Below are positions 6,345 to 13,396 of a DNA stretch of 19,061 nt, piece by piece (the stretch's first letter is position 1; every line of letters starts with the position of its first letter). Location: assembly GCA_936928855.1 (NCBI GenBank), contig CAKZHZ010000015.1, forward strand, positions 1 to 19,061, read 5' to 3'. Made by a program: the position numbers and the translations under genes. This DNA comes from an uncultured Polycyclovorans sp. (GTDB lineage Bacteria > Pseudomonadota > Gammaproteobacteria > Nevskiales > Nevskiaceae). Under the pieces are notes generated by a model. It made no database searches and was not told the DNA's origin. It saw nothing but the letters and a program-made list of their open reading frames with translations.

Positions 6345-6773
6345 ATGTTCGAACGTATCGCGGTGCTGTGCACCGGCAACATCTGTCGCAGCCCCATTGC
6401 CGAGGCGCTGCTGAAGGCCGCGCTGCCCGGAAAGGCGGTGTTCTCGGCGGGCACTGCCGCCGTGGTCGGGGCGCCGGCCGACCCTCATTCGGTGGCGGTG
6501 ATGGCGGCGCGCGGTCTCGATATCGAGGCCCACCGGGCACAGCAGGCCACACTGCCGTTACTGGAGCGCTCGGATCTCATTCTGGTGCTGGATCAGGGGC
6601 ATGCGGACTGGGTCAACCGCCGCTACCCTCAGCTGCGGGGACGGGTGCACAAGGTGTGCAAGTGGCCGCGGAATGCCGATGTGGACGACCCCTACCGGCT
6701 GCCGCGGGATGTGTTCGAGCGGGTGACGGGCGAAATCGATGAGGGGGTGCAGGAGTGGCTGCGGCGCCTGTAA
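6345..6773 (+). CDS. Low-molecular-weight protein-tyrosine phosphatase (Wzb-like)
   Basis: A 142-residue cytoplasmic phosphatase. The P-loop CTGNICRS gives the catalytic Cys9 and Arg15 (C-x5-R), and the general acid is Asp115 in DDPYRLP. The DPYR form and the overall pattern resemble bacterial Wzb/Etp, which dephosphorylate Wzc-type tyrosine kinases in capsule or exopolysaccharide export. No wza, wzc or glycosyltransferase gene is in the window, so the partner is unknown. The ATG lies four bases after the stop of the oxidoreductase gene, implying coupling. A -10-like TATACT follows the gene, so miaB probably starts a new transcript. Confidence 0.93.
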   Translation: MFERIAVLCTGNICRSPIAEALLKAALPGKAVFSAGTAAVVGAPADPHSVAVMAARGLDIEAHRAQQATLPLLERSDLILVLDQGHADWVNRRYPQLRGRVHKVCKWPRNADVDDPYRLPRDVFERVTGEIDEGVQEWLRRL

Positions 6774-6796
6774 GGTGTTCTGACGGGGCGAGCCGG

Positions 6797-6802
6797 TATA
6801 CT
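6797..6802 (+). promoter_or_regulatory. Possible -10 element of miaB
   Basis: TATACT lies 27 bases before the miaB ATG in an otherwise GC-rich 56-base gap. No convincing -35 hexamer is present at 16-18 bases upstream, so this is a suggestion only. Confidence 0.35.
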
Positions 6803-6829
6803 GGCGGGCCATAACTGCTGTGCCCTCGG

Positions 6830-8179
6830 ATGTCCAAGAAGCTTTACCTCATCACCTACGGGTGCCAGATGAATGAGTACGACTCGACCAAGATGGCCGA
6901 CGTGCTCGCGAAGTCGCATGGCTATACCCGAACCCAGGACCCGGATGAGGCCGACCTGCTGCTGCTCAACACCTGCTCAGTGCGTGAAAAGGCGCAGGAG
7001 AAAGTGTTCTCCGAGCTGGGGCGCTGGAAGGACTGGAAGGCTGCGGATCCCGGCCGGATCATTGGTGTGGGGGGCTGTGTCGCCAGCCAGGAGGGCCAGG
7101 CCATCGCCAATCGCACCTCGATGGTGGACATCGTCTTCGGCCCACAGACGCTGCACCGGCTGCCGGAGTTGCTGGATCACACCCGCAGCACCCGCAAGCC
7201 GGCGGTGGATGTCAGTTTCCCTGAAATCGAAAAATTCGACCGCCTGCCAGAGCCGCGTGCCGAGGGGGTGACCGCCTTCGTCAGCGTGATGGAAGGCTGC
7301 TCCAAGTACTGCACTTTCTGCGTGGTGCCCTACACCCGGGGAACCGAGGTGAGTCGCCCGCTGGACGACGTGTTGGCCGAGTGCGCGCATCTGGTCGAGC
7401 AGGGCGTGCGCGAAATCACCCTGCTGGGACAGAACGTCAATGCCTATCGCGGGCCGATGGGCAACAGCGGCGAGCTTTGCGATCTCGCGCTGCTGATCAC
7501 CTACCTGGCCCGCATGCCGGGGCTCGACCGCATCCGCTACACCACCAGTCATCCTGCGGAATTCAGCGACGCGCTGATCGAGGCGTTTGCCGACGAACCC
7601 AAGCTGGCCAGTTACCTGCACCTGCCGGTGCAAAGTGGCGCCGACCGCATTCTGGGCATGATGAAGCGGGGGTATACCCGTGCCGAGTATCTCGCCAAGA
7701 TCCGTCGCATCCGCGCTGCCCGTCCCGGTATTTCATTGTCGTCGGACTTCATCGTCGGGTTTCCCTCCGAGAGCGACGACGATTTTGTCCAGACCATGGA
7801 TCTGATCGCAGAAGCCGGTTTTGACGGGGCCTTCAGTTTCAACTACAGCCCACGTCCCGGCACCCCTGCGGCCAACCTGCGCGACAGCGTGCCGCTGCCC
7901 GTCAAGCAACAGCGCCTGCAGATCCTGCAGGACCGCATCCGCACCCTGGACGCGCAGTTCAAGCAGGCCCTGGTGGGCAGTGTGCAGACGGTGCTGGTGG
8001 AACGGCCCGCGCGCAAGGGCGAGGGACAGGTGGCAGGGCGGACCTCGACCAACCGCTGGGTCAACTTCGAAGCACCCGCAGCGCTGATCGGACAGTTCGT
8101 TGACGTTGAGATTACCGAAGCGCTCCCCAACTCGTTGCGTGGCCGCTGGCGACCGGCCGGAACTGCCGCCGCCGCATGA
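6830..8179 (+). CDS. miaB: tRNA-2-methylthio-N6-dimethylallyladenosine synthase MiaB
   Basis: MiaB is a radical-SAM methylthiotransferase that adds a methylthio group to i6A37 of tRNAs reading U-starting codons. The 449-residue protein has the full set of cluster ligands: Cys12, Cys49 and Cys83 in the N-terminal UPF0004 domain for the auxiliary cluster, and Cys157, Cys161 and Cys164 in GCSKYCTFC for the SAM cluster. The C-terminal TRAM domain (about 385-445) contains VLVERPARKGEGQVAGRTS. The opening MSKKLYLITYGCQMNEYDS is typical. The stop overlaps the next gene start by four bases (ATGA). It heads the miaB-ybeZ-ybeY-corC cluster conserved in gammaproteobacteria. Confidence 0.98.
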   Translation: MSKKLYLITYGCQMNEYDSTKMADVLAKSHGYTRTQDPDEADLLLLNTCSVREKAQEKVFSELGRWKDWKAADPGRIIGVGGCVASQEGQAIANRTSMVDIVFGPQTLHRLPELLDHTRSTRKPAVDVSFPEIEKFDRLPEPRAEGVTAFVSVMEGCSKYCTFCVVPYTRGTEVSRPLDDVLAECAHLVEQGVREITLLGQNVNAYRGPMGNSGELCDLALLITYLARMPGLDRIRYTTSHPAEFSDALIEAFADEPKLASYLHLPVQSGADRILGMMKRGYTRAEYLAKIRRIRAARPGISLSSDFIVGFPSESDDDFVQTMDLIAEAGFDGAFSFNYSPRPGTPAANLRDSVPLPVKQQRLQILQDRIRTLDAQFKQALVGSVQTVLVERPARKGEGQVAGRTSTNRWVNFEAPAALIGQFVDVEITEALPNSLRGRWRPAGTAAAA

Positions 8180-9177
8180 GCGCCCCGACTAGACCGGCGC
8201 AGGCCCGAATCGATCTGGTCCTGCGCCCCGATGACAGCGAACGGCTGGCCAATCTGTCGGGCCCCTTCGATGCCCACCTGCGGCAGATCGAGCTGCGCCT
8301 GGGGATCGAGATCCGCAATCGGGGCAATCATTTCCAGTTGGTCGGGACCCGCGGCGATGCCCAGCGGGGTGAGGCGGTACTGACCGCGCTGTTCAATCAG
8401 GCAGCGGATCAGCCGGTGACCACCGAGCTGGTGCACCTGGCCCTGGCCGAGCACTCCGAGCCTCAGGCTGAACCGCTTGTGGTGCGTGAGGAGATGGCGC
8501 CCGAGGGGGAGGTCATCATCCGCACCCGGCGTGGTGTGGTGCGGGGGCGCAGCGCGCAGCAGAAGTCTTATCTCAGTGCCATCAACCGCCACGACCTCAA
8601 TTTCGGCGTGGGGCCGGCCGGCACCGGCAAGACCTATCTCGCCGTGGCCAGCGCGGTCAATGCGCTGGAGCGCGACCGTGTTCGCCGCATCGTGCTGGTC
8701 CGGCCTGCGGTGGAGGCCGGCGAGAAGCTGGGCTTTCTGCCCGGTGACATGGCCGACAAGATCAACCCGTATCTGCGACCGCTCTACGATGCGCTCTACG
8801 AGATGCTCGGCTTCGAGAAGGTGGCCCGGCTGACCGAGAAGAACGTCATCGAAGTGGCGCCACTGGCGTTCATGCGTGGCCGTACGCTCAATGAGAGTTA
8901 CGTGATCCTCGATGAGGCGCAGAACACCACCATCGAGCAGATGAAGATGTTCCTGACCCGGCTCGGGTTCGGCAGCGTGGCGGTGGTGACGGGTGACGTC
9001 ACCCAGATCGACCTGCCGCGGCACGAGAAGAGCGGGTTGCGACATGCGCTGCAGGTGCTGTCAGGCGTGCCGGGCATCAGCTTCACCACCTTCCGCAAGG
9101 AGGATGTGGTGCGCCATCCGTTGGTGCAGGCCGTGGTCGAGGCCTATGACCGTTTCGAGGGCAATGATGGCCACTGA
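8176..9177 (+). CDS. ybeZ: PhoH-like ATPase YbeZ
   Basis: A 333-residue P-loop protein of the PhoH family, thought to work with YbeY in RNA metabolism. An N-terminal segment (about 1-110) with a KH-like fold character (LRQIELRLGIEIRNRGN) precedes the ATPase domain. Walker A GPAGTGKT is at 146-153 and Walker B VILDEAQN at 243-250. The start ATG overlaps the miaB stop by four bases, and the 3' end overlaps the ybeY start region, so the genes are translationally coupled. The biochemical role is inferred from the family; RNA helicase or nuclease-partner activity is proposed for relatives. Confidence 0.96.
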   Translation: MSAPTRPAQARIDLVLRPDDSERLANLSGPFDAHLRQIELRLGIEIRNRGNHFQLVGTRGDAQRGEAVLTALFNQAADQPVTTELVHLALAEHSEPQAEPLVVREEMAPEGEVIIRTRRGVVRGRSAQQKSYLSAINRHDLNFGVGPAGTGKTYLAVASAVNALERDRVRRIVLVRPAVEAGEKLGFLPGDMADKINPYLRPLYDALYEMLGFEKVARLTEKNVIEVAPLAFMRGRTLNESYVILDEAQNTTIEQMKMFLTRLGFGSVAVVTGDVTQIDLPRHEKSGLRHALQVLSGVPGISFTTFRKEDVVRHPLVQAVVEAYDRFEGNDGH

Positions 9178-9640
9178 GCCGCCGCCTGCGGGCCCCGTGG
9201 TGGTGGTGCAGCGGACCGTGTCCGCGCGCGGCGTGCCGGCGCCGGCCAACCTGCGGCGTTATGTCGGAGCGGCCTTGCCGGACTGTCGAGGCGAGCTGAC
9301 GCTGCGGATCGTGGACCCCCTTGAATCGCAGGCGCTCAACCGCACTTATCGGGGAAAGGACAAGCCGACCAATGTGCTGTCGTTTCACTACGATGCGCCC
9401 GAGCCGATGATGGACACGGATGTTGCCCCGTTGGGCGACCTGGTGCTGTGCGCCGCCGTGGTGGCCGACGAGGCGCGTGCCCAGGGCAAGCCGCCACGCG
9501 ATCATTGGGCGCATCTGGTGGTGCATGGCTGCTTGCACCTGCTGGGCCTGGACCATCAGGATGCAACCGAGGCGGCTGAAATGGAGGCCCGAGAGGTGGC
9601 CATTCTGGCCTCATTGGGCATTTCAGATCCCTATGCTTGA
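9167..9640 (+). CDS. ybeY: Endoribonuclease YbeY (rRNA maturation factor)
   Basis: YbeY is a zinc-dependent endoribonuclease involved in 16S rRNA 3'-end maturation and ribosome quality control. The 157-residue product holds the metal motif HGCLHLLGLDH (His120, His124, His130) and the upstream family block RGKDKPTNVLSF. Two adjacent in-frame ATGs exist at 9164 and 9167; the second is preferred because the GAGG at 9157-9160 is then six bases away. The start lies inside the last codons of ybeZ. It is followed by a 63-base gap with two small hairpins before corC. Confidence 0.96.
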   Translation: MATEPPPAGPVVVVQRTVSARGVPAPANLRRYVGAALPDCRGELTLRIVDPLESQALNRTYRGKDKPTNVLSFHYDAPEPMMDTDVAPLGDLVLCAAVVADEARAQGKPPRDHWAHLVVHGCLHLLGLDHQDATEAAEMEAREVAILASLGISDPYA

Positions 9641-9647
9641 CCCACTG

Positions 9648-9689
9648 CCGCGATAGCGGTGGTGGTCGAAAACCCCTCGCTAACGAGGG
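9648..9689 (+). other. Two small hairpins in the ybeY-corC gap
   Basis: CCGC-GATA-GCGG (9648-9659) and CCCTCG-CTAA-CGAGGG (9674-9689) are perfect short inverted repeats. Neither is followed by a T-run, so they are not classical terminators. They are followed by the C-rich leader CCCAACCCCACCCC, directly before the corC ATG. Their role is unknown; leader structure or transcript processing is possible. Confidence 0.45.
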
Positions 9690-9703
9690 CCCAACCCCAC
9701 CCC

Positions 9704-10579
9704 ATGAACGACGACGACCCTAGTACTCGAACCGAAAACAGACCCGATGACACCCCCGTGAGCCGCTGGTGGCGGCGGGTGACGCAATCCTTCGCCGGTG
9801 CCCCGCAGACGCGGGAGGAGCTGATGGAGGTGCTGAAGGAGGCCAGGGAATCCTCGCTGCTCGATGCCGACGCCCTGACCATGTTCGAAGGGGTGCTGGA
9901 AACCGCCGAGACCCAGGTGCGCGACATCATGGTGCCGCGGGCGCAGATGGTGGTGCTGGAATCCGACGGCGGGCTCGAGGAGATCCTGCGCATGGTGGTG
10001 GAATCCGGCCACTCCCGGTTCCCGGTGATCGGCGACTCACGCGACGAGATCGTCGGCATTCTGCTCGCCAAGGATCTGCTCAAGTTCACCGCCACCGTGC
10101 CCGGCTTCGATCCGGGGACTTTCGATCTGAGGGCGCAGCTGCGGCCCGCAGTGTTTGTTCCGGAGTCGAAGCGGGTCAACATCCTGCTCAAGGACTTCAA
10201 GCGCGGCCGCAACCACATGGCGGTGGTGGTGGACGAATACGGCGGCGTCAGCGGCCTGGTCACCATTGAGGACGTACTCGAACAGATCGTCGGCGAGATC
10301 GACGACGAGTACGACGAGGCCGAATCGGCCACCATCCTGCGGCAGGATGAACGGCGTTTCCTGGTCAATGGCCTGACCCCCATCGAGACCTTCAACGAAT
10401 ACTTCACCACCGACTTTCCGGATGATGAGTTCGATACCATCGGGGGGTTGGTGATGCACCATTTCGGGCACATGCCGAAGCGAGGCGAGAGCTTGCGAAT
10501 CGGGCGCTTCAACTTCAACGTTCAGCGCGCCGATAGTCGCCGCCTGCATCTGCTGCAGGTCACCCTGTCGATGGTGTGA
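9704..10579 (+). CDS. corC: CorC/HlyC-family CBS-domain protein (YbeX)
   Basis: A 291-residue soluble protein. In E. coli, CorC/YbeX is linked to magnesium and cobalt efflux and, more recently, to ribosome metabolism. Two CBS domains lie at about 74-130 (VRDIMVPRAQM, SGHSRFPVIG) and 142-200 (VVVDEYGGVSGLVTIEDVLEQ), and the CorC_HlyC domain at about 214-291. The start MNDDDPS matches the acidic opening of E. coli CorC; a GTG at 9659 would force translation of a hairpin-rich leader with no similarity and is rejected. There is no Shine-Dalgarno; the leader is C-rich. The stop is four bases before the next gene, where lnt is usual. Confidence 0.95.
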   Translation: MNDDDPSTRTENRPDDTPVSRWWRRVTQSFAGAPQTREELMEVLKEARESSLLDADALTMFEGVLETAETQVRDIMVPRAQMVVLESDGGLEEILRMVVESGHSRFPVIGDSRDEIVGILLAKDLLKFTATVPGFDPGTFDLRAQLRPAVFVPESKRVNILLKDFKRGRNHMAVVVDEYGGVSGLVTIEDVLEQIVGEIDDEYDEAESATILRQDERRFLVNGLTPIETFNEYFTTDFPDDEFDTIGGLVMHHFGHMPKRGESLRIGRFNFNVQRADSRRLHLLQVTLSMV

Positions 10580-10583
10580 GCCT

Positions 10584-11753
10584 GTGCGCCGACTGCCGGT
10601 CCTCGTCCTGCTCCTGCTGCTGGCCTGGACCGGCGCGGCCTCGGCGACGCCGCAGATCAGCCTGCTGACCTTCCAGCCGGGCGAGGTCTACTGGCAGCGG
10701 TACGGGCACAACGCGTTGCTGGTGCGAGACGCCGCGGCCGGTGCGCCCGCGGTCTACAACTACGGTCTGTTCGACTTCGGCCAGCAGCATTTCCTGCTGA
10801 ATTTTGCCCGGGGACGCATGTTGTACCGGGTGGCGCCTGAGTCGCTTTCGCGCACGCTGGCAGCCTATCGGTCCGAAGGCCGTTGGGTGTATGAGCAGCA
10901 GCTGGCGCTGAGCCCTGATCAGGCTCGAGCGCTGGCTGACTTCCTGACCTGGAACGCGCAGCCCGAGGAGGCCGAGTACCGGTATCACTATTTCACCGCC
11001 AACTGCAGTACCCGGGTGCGGGATGCCCTGGATGCCGCGGTGGGCGGCGCGCTGAGGGCAGGTCTGGAAGGACGGGGCGCCACCACCAGTTATCGGCAGG
11101 AGGCCGCGCGCATGATGTCGCCGCTGCCGGCGCTGATGCTCGGCACCGATTTCCTGTTGGGGCCGCGCACCGACCGTCCCATCGACCGCTGGCAGCAGGC
11201 CTTTCTTCCCGAGCACCTGATGGCGGCGGTGCGAGATGTGACCGTGGTCGATGCGCAGGGTGCGCGCCGCCCCTTGGTGGCCCGGGAGGGCTACTGGTAT
11301 GCCGGGCGGCTGCCGGCGACGCCGGCCCTGGCCCCGGATCCGCGGTTGCCGATGGCGCTGGCGGGGCTGGTGCTGGCAGCGCTGCTGGTGCTGGGGCGTC
11401 GCCGACGCGGGGTGCGGATGACCCTGGGGGCGGGCCTGTCACTGATCGCCGGCCTGCTAGGCGTGATCCTCGCGCTGGGGTGGGGCCTGACCGATCACGA
11501 TGTGATGGCGGCCAATCAGAATCTGCTGCTGTGCATGCCGCTCAGTCTGCTGTTGCTGCCCGTCTGGTGGCGGCGATCCACAGCGCTCGGCGGGGGGGCG
11601 CTGACCGTGGCCACCGTGGTGGCCTTGGGCCCGGTACTCGCGCTGCTGTTGCAGCTGACCCCCCTGGCGCAGGGCAACGCACACTGGATAGGCTTCTGGC
11701 TGCCCATTCACCTCGCCGGCCTGTTGGCGCTGGCGATCCGACCCCGGAGTTGA
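10584..11753 (+). CDS. DUF4105 / Lnb N-terminal-domain membrane protein
   Basis: A 389-residue protein starting with GTG. Residues 1-21 form a signal peptide or first anchor (leucine-rich, ending AASA). Residues 22-245 form a periplasmic domain typical of DUF4105, with YGHNALLVRD around His42, the segment YNYGLFDF, and ANCSTRVRDALD around Cys141. At least four and probably five hydrophobic segments follow (about 255-271, 281-301, 312-329, 338-358, 368-386). From memory, Pfam renamed this family after Lnb, the lipoprotein N-acyltransferase of Bacteroides. It sits four bases after corC, exactly where lnt (apolipoprotein N-acyltransferase) lies in many gammaproteobacteria. A role in lipoprotein acylation is attractive but is inference; DUF4105 proteins also occur in bacteria that keep lnt. 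Confidence 0.85.
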   Translation: MRRLPVLVLLLLLAWTGAASATPQISLLTFQPGEVYWQRYGHNALLVRDAAAGAPAVYNYGLFDFGQQHFLLNFARGRMLYRVAPESLSRTLAAYRSEGRWVYEQQLALSPDQARALADFLTWNAQPEEAEYRYHYFTANCSTRVRDALDAAVGGALRAGLEGRGATTSYRQEAARMMSPLPALMLGTDFLLGPRTDRPIDRWQQAFLPEHLMAAVRDVTVVDAQGARRPLVAREGYWYAGRLPATPALAPDPRLPMALAGLVLAALLVLGRRRRGVRMTLGAGLSLIAGLLGVILALGWGLTDHDVMAANQNLLLCMPLSLLLLPVWWRRSTALGGGALTVATVVALGPVLALLLQLTPLAQGNAHWIGFWLPIHLAGLLALAIRPRS

Positions 11754-11758
11754 CTGCC

Positions 11759-12493
11759 ATGCCCGCCGCCGCCCCGTACTTCACGTCCAATACGCTGCGA
11801 TTCTTCAGGCAACTGACGCGTCACAACGACAAGGCCTGGTTCGAGGCCAACCGGGAGGCCTACGAGCGGGATGTGCGGGAACCCTGCCTGCGTTTCATCG
11901 CCGACATGGTGGGGCCATTGGCGACCATCAGTCCGGCGTTTGTGGCCAGCCCGAAGAAGGTGGGGGGCTCGCTGTTCCGTATTCATCGCGATACGCGCTT
12001 CAGCAAGGACAAGACGCCGTACAAGACCCACGCCGGGATGACGTTTTTTCACGGTGCCACGCGCGCCGCGGCCAGGGCGGACGCGGGTGGCAGTGCCGCG
12101 CCGGGACGGCTTGATGCGCCCCTGTTCTATTTCCACCTCACGCCGGGCGACAGTTTCATCGGCGGTGGTATCTGGCACCCGCAGGCTGAAACCCTGCGCC
12201 GTATCCGGGCCTACATCGTCAACAATCCCGCCAGTTGGAAACAGGCCACGCAAAGCGCTGCCTTCCGCCGCCAGTTTGCGCTGACCGGCGACAGTCTGTC
12301 CCGTCCTCCCAAGGGGTTTGATCCGGCGCACCCCCTGATCGAAGACCTCAAGCGGAAGGACTTCGTGGCCGGGACGGCGGTGTCCGATGAGGATCTGCTG
12401 CGTCCCGACCTGCCCAAGCTGATCGTCAGTCGCTACCGGGTGCTGGCGCCGATGATCGATTGGCTCTGCGGGGCCCTGGATCTCGACTTCTAG
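11759..12493 (+). CDS. DUF2461 family protein
   Basis: A 244-residue protein of the DUF2461 (TIGR02453) family, function unknown. Typical features are the opening YFTSNTLRFFRQLTRHNDKAW, WFEANREAYE, the conserved arginine-rich block FRIHRDTRFSKDKTPYKTH and a C-terminal LPKLIVSRYRVLAP. No signal peptide or membrane segment is visible, so it should be cytoplasmic. The residues around 100-118 (RAAARADAGGSAAPGRLDA) are a low-complexity insertion. It starts five bases after the DUF4105 gene. Its last codons, GAC TTC TAG, form one arm of a 14-bp inverted repeat shared with the convergent rsmI. Confidence 0.88.
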   Translation: MPAAAPYFTSNTLRFFRQLTRHNDKAWFEANREAYERDVREPCLRFIADMVGPLATISPAFVASPKKVGGSLFRIHRDTRFSKDKTPYKTHAGMTFFHGATRAAARADAGGSAAPGRLDAPLFYFHLTPGDSFIGGGIWHPQAETLRRIRAYIVNNPASWKQATQSAAFRRQFALTGDSLSRPPKGFDPAHPLIEDLKRKDFVAGTAVSDEDLLRPDLPKLIVSRYRVLAPMIDWLCGALDLDF

Positions 12494-12521
12494 TGCAGTG
12501 CGAAACCCTGCACTAGAAGTC
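12485..12521. terminator. Perfect 14-bp inverted repeat spanning two convergent stop codons
   Basis: GACTTCTAGTGCAG (12485-12498) and CTGCACTAGAAGTC (12508-12521) are exact reverse complements around a nine-base loop. Each arm contains the last two sense codons and the TAG stop of one of the convergent genes (DUF2461 gene and rsmI), so both end Asp-Phe-stop. It probably works as a bidirectional transcription end or 3'-end stabilising hairpin. No T-run follows on either strand, so intrinsic termination is not assured. Confidence 0.65.
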
Positions 12522-13361
12522 TTCCATGGCCAGCGCGTAAAGCCGCTTTCGGGGTAGCCCCGTCAGCTCGGCGGCGACCCGCGCGGCGGCGGAGGGCGGC
12601 AGTTCGCGCAGCAGCACCTGTAATGTGCGCCGTGCGCTGGCTTCGTCCTGATCCGCATCGGGTGCGCCCGCCACCACGAGTACGAACTCCCCGCGCTGAT
12701 GGTTGGCGTTGTCGCGCAGCCAGTGGCCGAGGTCGCCGGCGGCGCAGCGCACGGTCTGCTCGAACTGCTTGGTCAGCTCGCGGGCGAGGACCACGGTCCG
12801 GTCCGCGCCCATCACCTCGGCCAGCGCCTCTGCGGTGTCGACGATGCGGTGGCTGGCCTCATAGAGCACCAGGGTGTGAGGTGTCCCGCGCAGGGCTTCC
12901 AGCGCCTGTCGGCGCGGCCCGGACTTGGGCGGCAGGAAGCCGACAAAGGTGAACCGATCGGTAGGCAGCCCGGCAATGGACAGCGCCGCCACCAGCGCGC
13001 ACGGGCCAGGCACTGCGATGACCGGCAGTCCCGCCTCGCGCACGGACCGGACCAGAACGAAGCCAGGGTCGGAGATCAGGGGGGTACCGGCGTCGGAAAC
13101 CAGTGCCAGGGCGGCGCCCTCGCGCAGTCGTTTGACCAGGTCGTCGGCGCGCGCCCGCTCGTTGTGTTCGTGCAGGGGCAGCAACGCGGTCTGAATGCCC
13201 AGCTGCTGCAGCAGGAGACCGGTTGTGCGGGTGTCCTCCGCCAACACCTGATCTGCGGCGCGGAGCACGGCCGCCGCGCGCGGGCTGAGGTCTCCCAGAT
13301 GACCAATCGGGGTAGCCACCACATAGAGATGGCCGGGTTCGACGACACGGGCTTCGTTCAT
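12513..13361 (-). CDS. rsmI: 16S rRNA (cytidine-1402-2'-O)-methyltransferase RsmI
   Basis: RsmI methylates the ribose of C1402 of 16S rRNA using SAM. The 282-residue product, close to the 286 of E. coli, has the tetrapyrrole-methylase fold: LYVVATPIGHLGDLSPRA at the start, LAEDTRTTGLLL, the SAM-binding SDAGTPLISDPG, VPGPCALVAALSIAGL and FVGFLPPK, ending in a helical C-terminal domain (PRKRLYALAMEDF). The ATG at 13361 fits the family best; an in-frame ATG at 13385 would add eight residues and overlap the divergent promoter region. It is divergent from lpoA, the order conserved as yraL-lpoA in gammaproteobacteria. Confidence 0.97.
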   Translation of the reverse strand: MNEARVVEPGHLYVVATPIGHLGDLSPRAAAVLRAADQVLAEDTRTTGLLLQQLGIQTALLPLHEHNERARADDLVKRLREGAALALVSDAGTPLISDPGFVLVRSVREAGLPVIAVPGPCALVAALSIAGLPTDRFTFVGFLPPKSGPRRQALEALRGTPHTLVLYEASHRIVDTAEALAEVMGADRTVVLARELTKQFEQTVRCAAGDLGHWLRDNANHQRGEFVLVVAGAPDADQDEASARRTLQVLLRELPPSAAARVAAELTGLPRKRLYALAMEDF

Positions 13362-13396
13362 GGGGCGATTGTCGCACCGTGTCATACTTGCCGGCC
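13362..13396. promoter_or_regulatory. Short divergent promoter region between rsmI and lpoA
   Basis: Only 35 bases separate the two start codons. CATACT (13383-13388) on the + strand, or GTATGA on the minus strand, could be a -10-like element for either gene, but no paired -35 is clear. Promoters would have to reach into one of the coding regions, and leaders would be very short. Confidence 0.3.

Noticed and set aside
5288..6454. 388-codon open frame on the minus strand opposite the quinone oxidoreductase
   Set aside because: It is antisense to a clear MDR-family gene and its translation is low-complexity Gln/Arg/His-rich, typical of shadow frames in GC-rich DNA.
7843..9045. 400-codon open frame on the minus strand opposite miaB and ybeZ
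   Set aside because: It spans the junction of two well-supported genes and resembles no family.
9659..9703. GTG start at 9659 extending CorC by 15 residues
   Set aside because: The extension lies in a hairpin-rich leader with no family similarity, while the ATG at 9704 gives the normal acidic CorC N-terminus.
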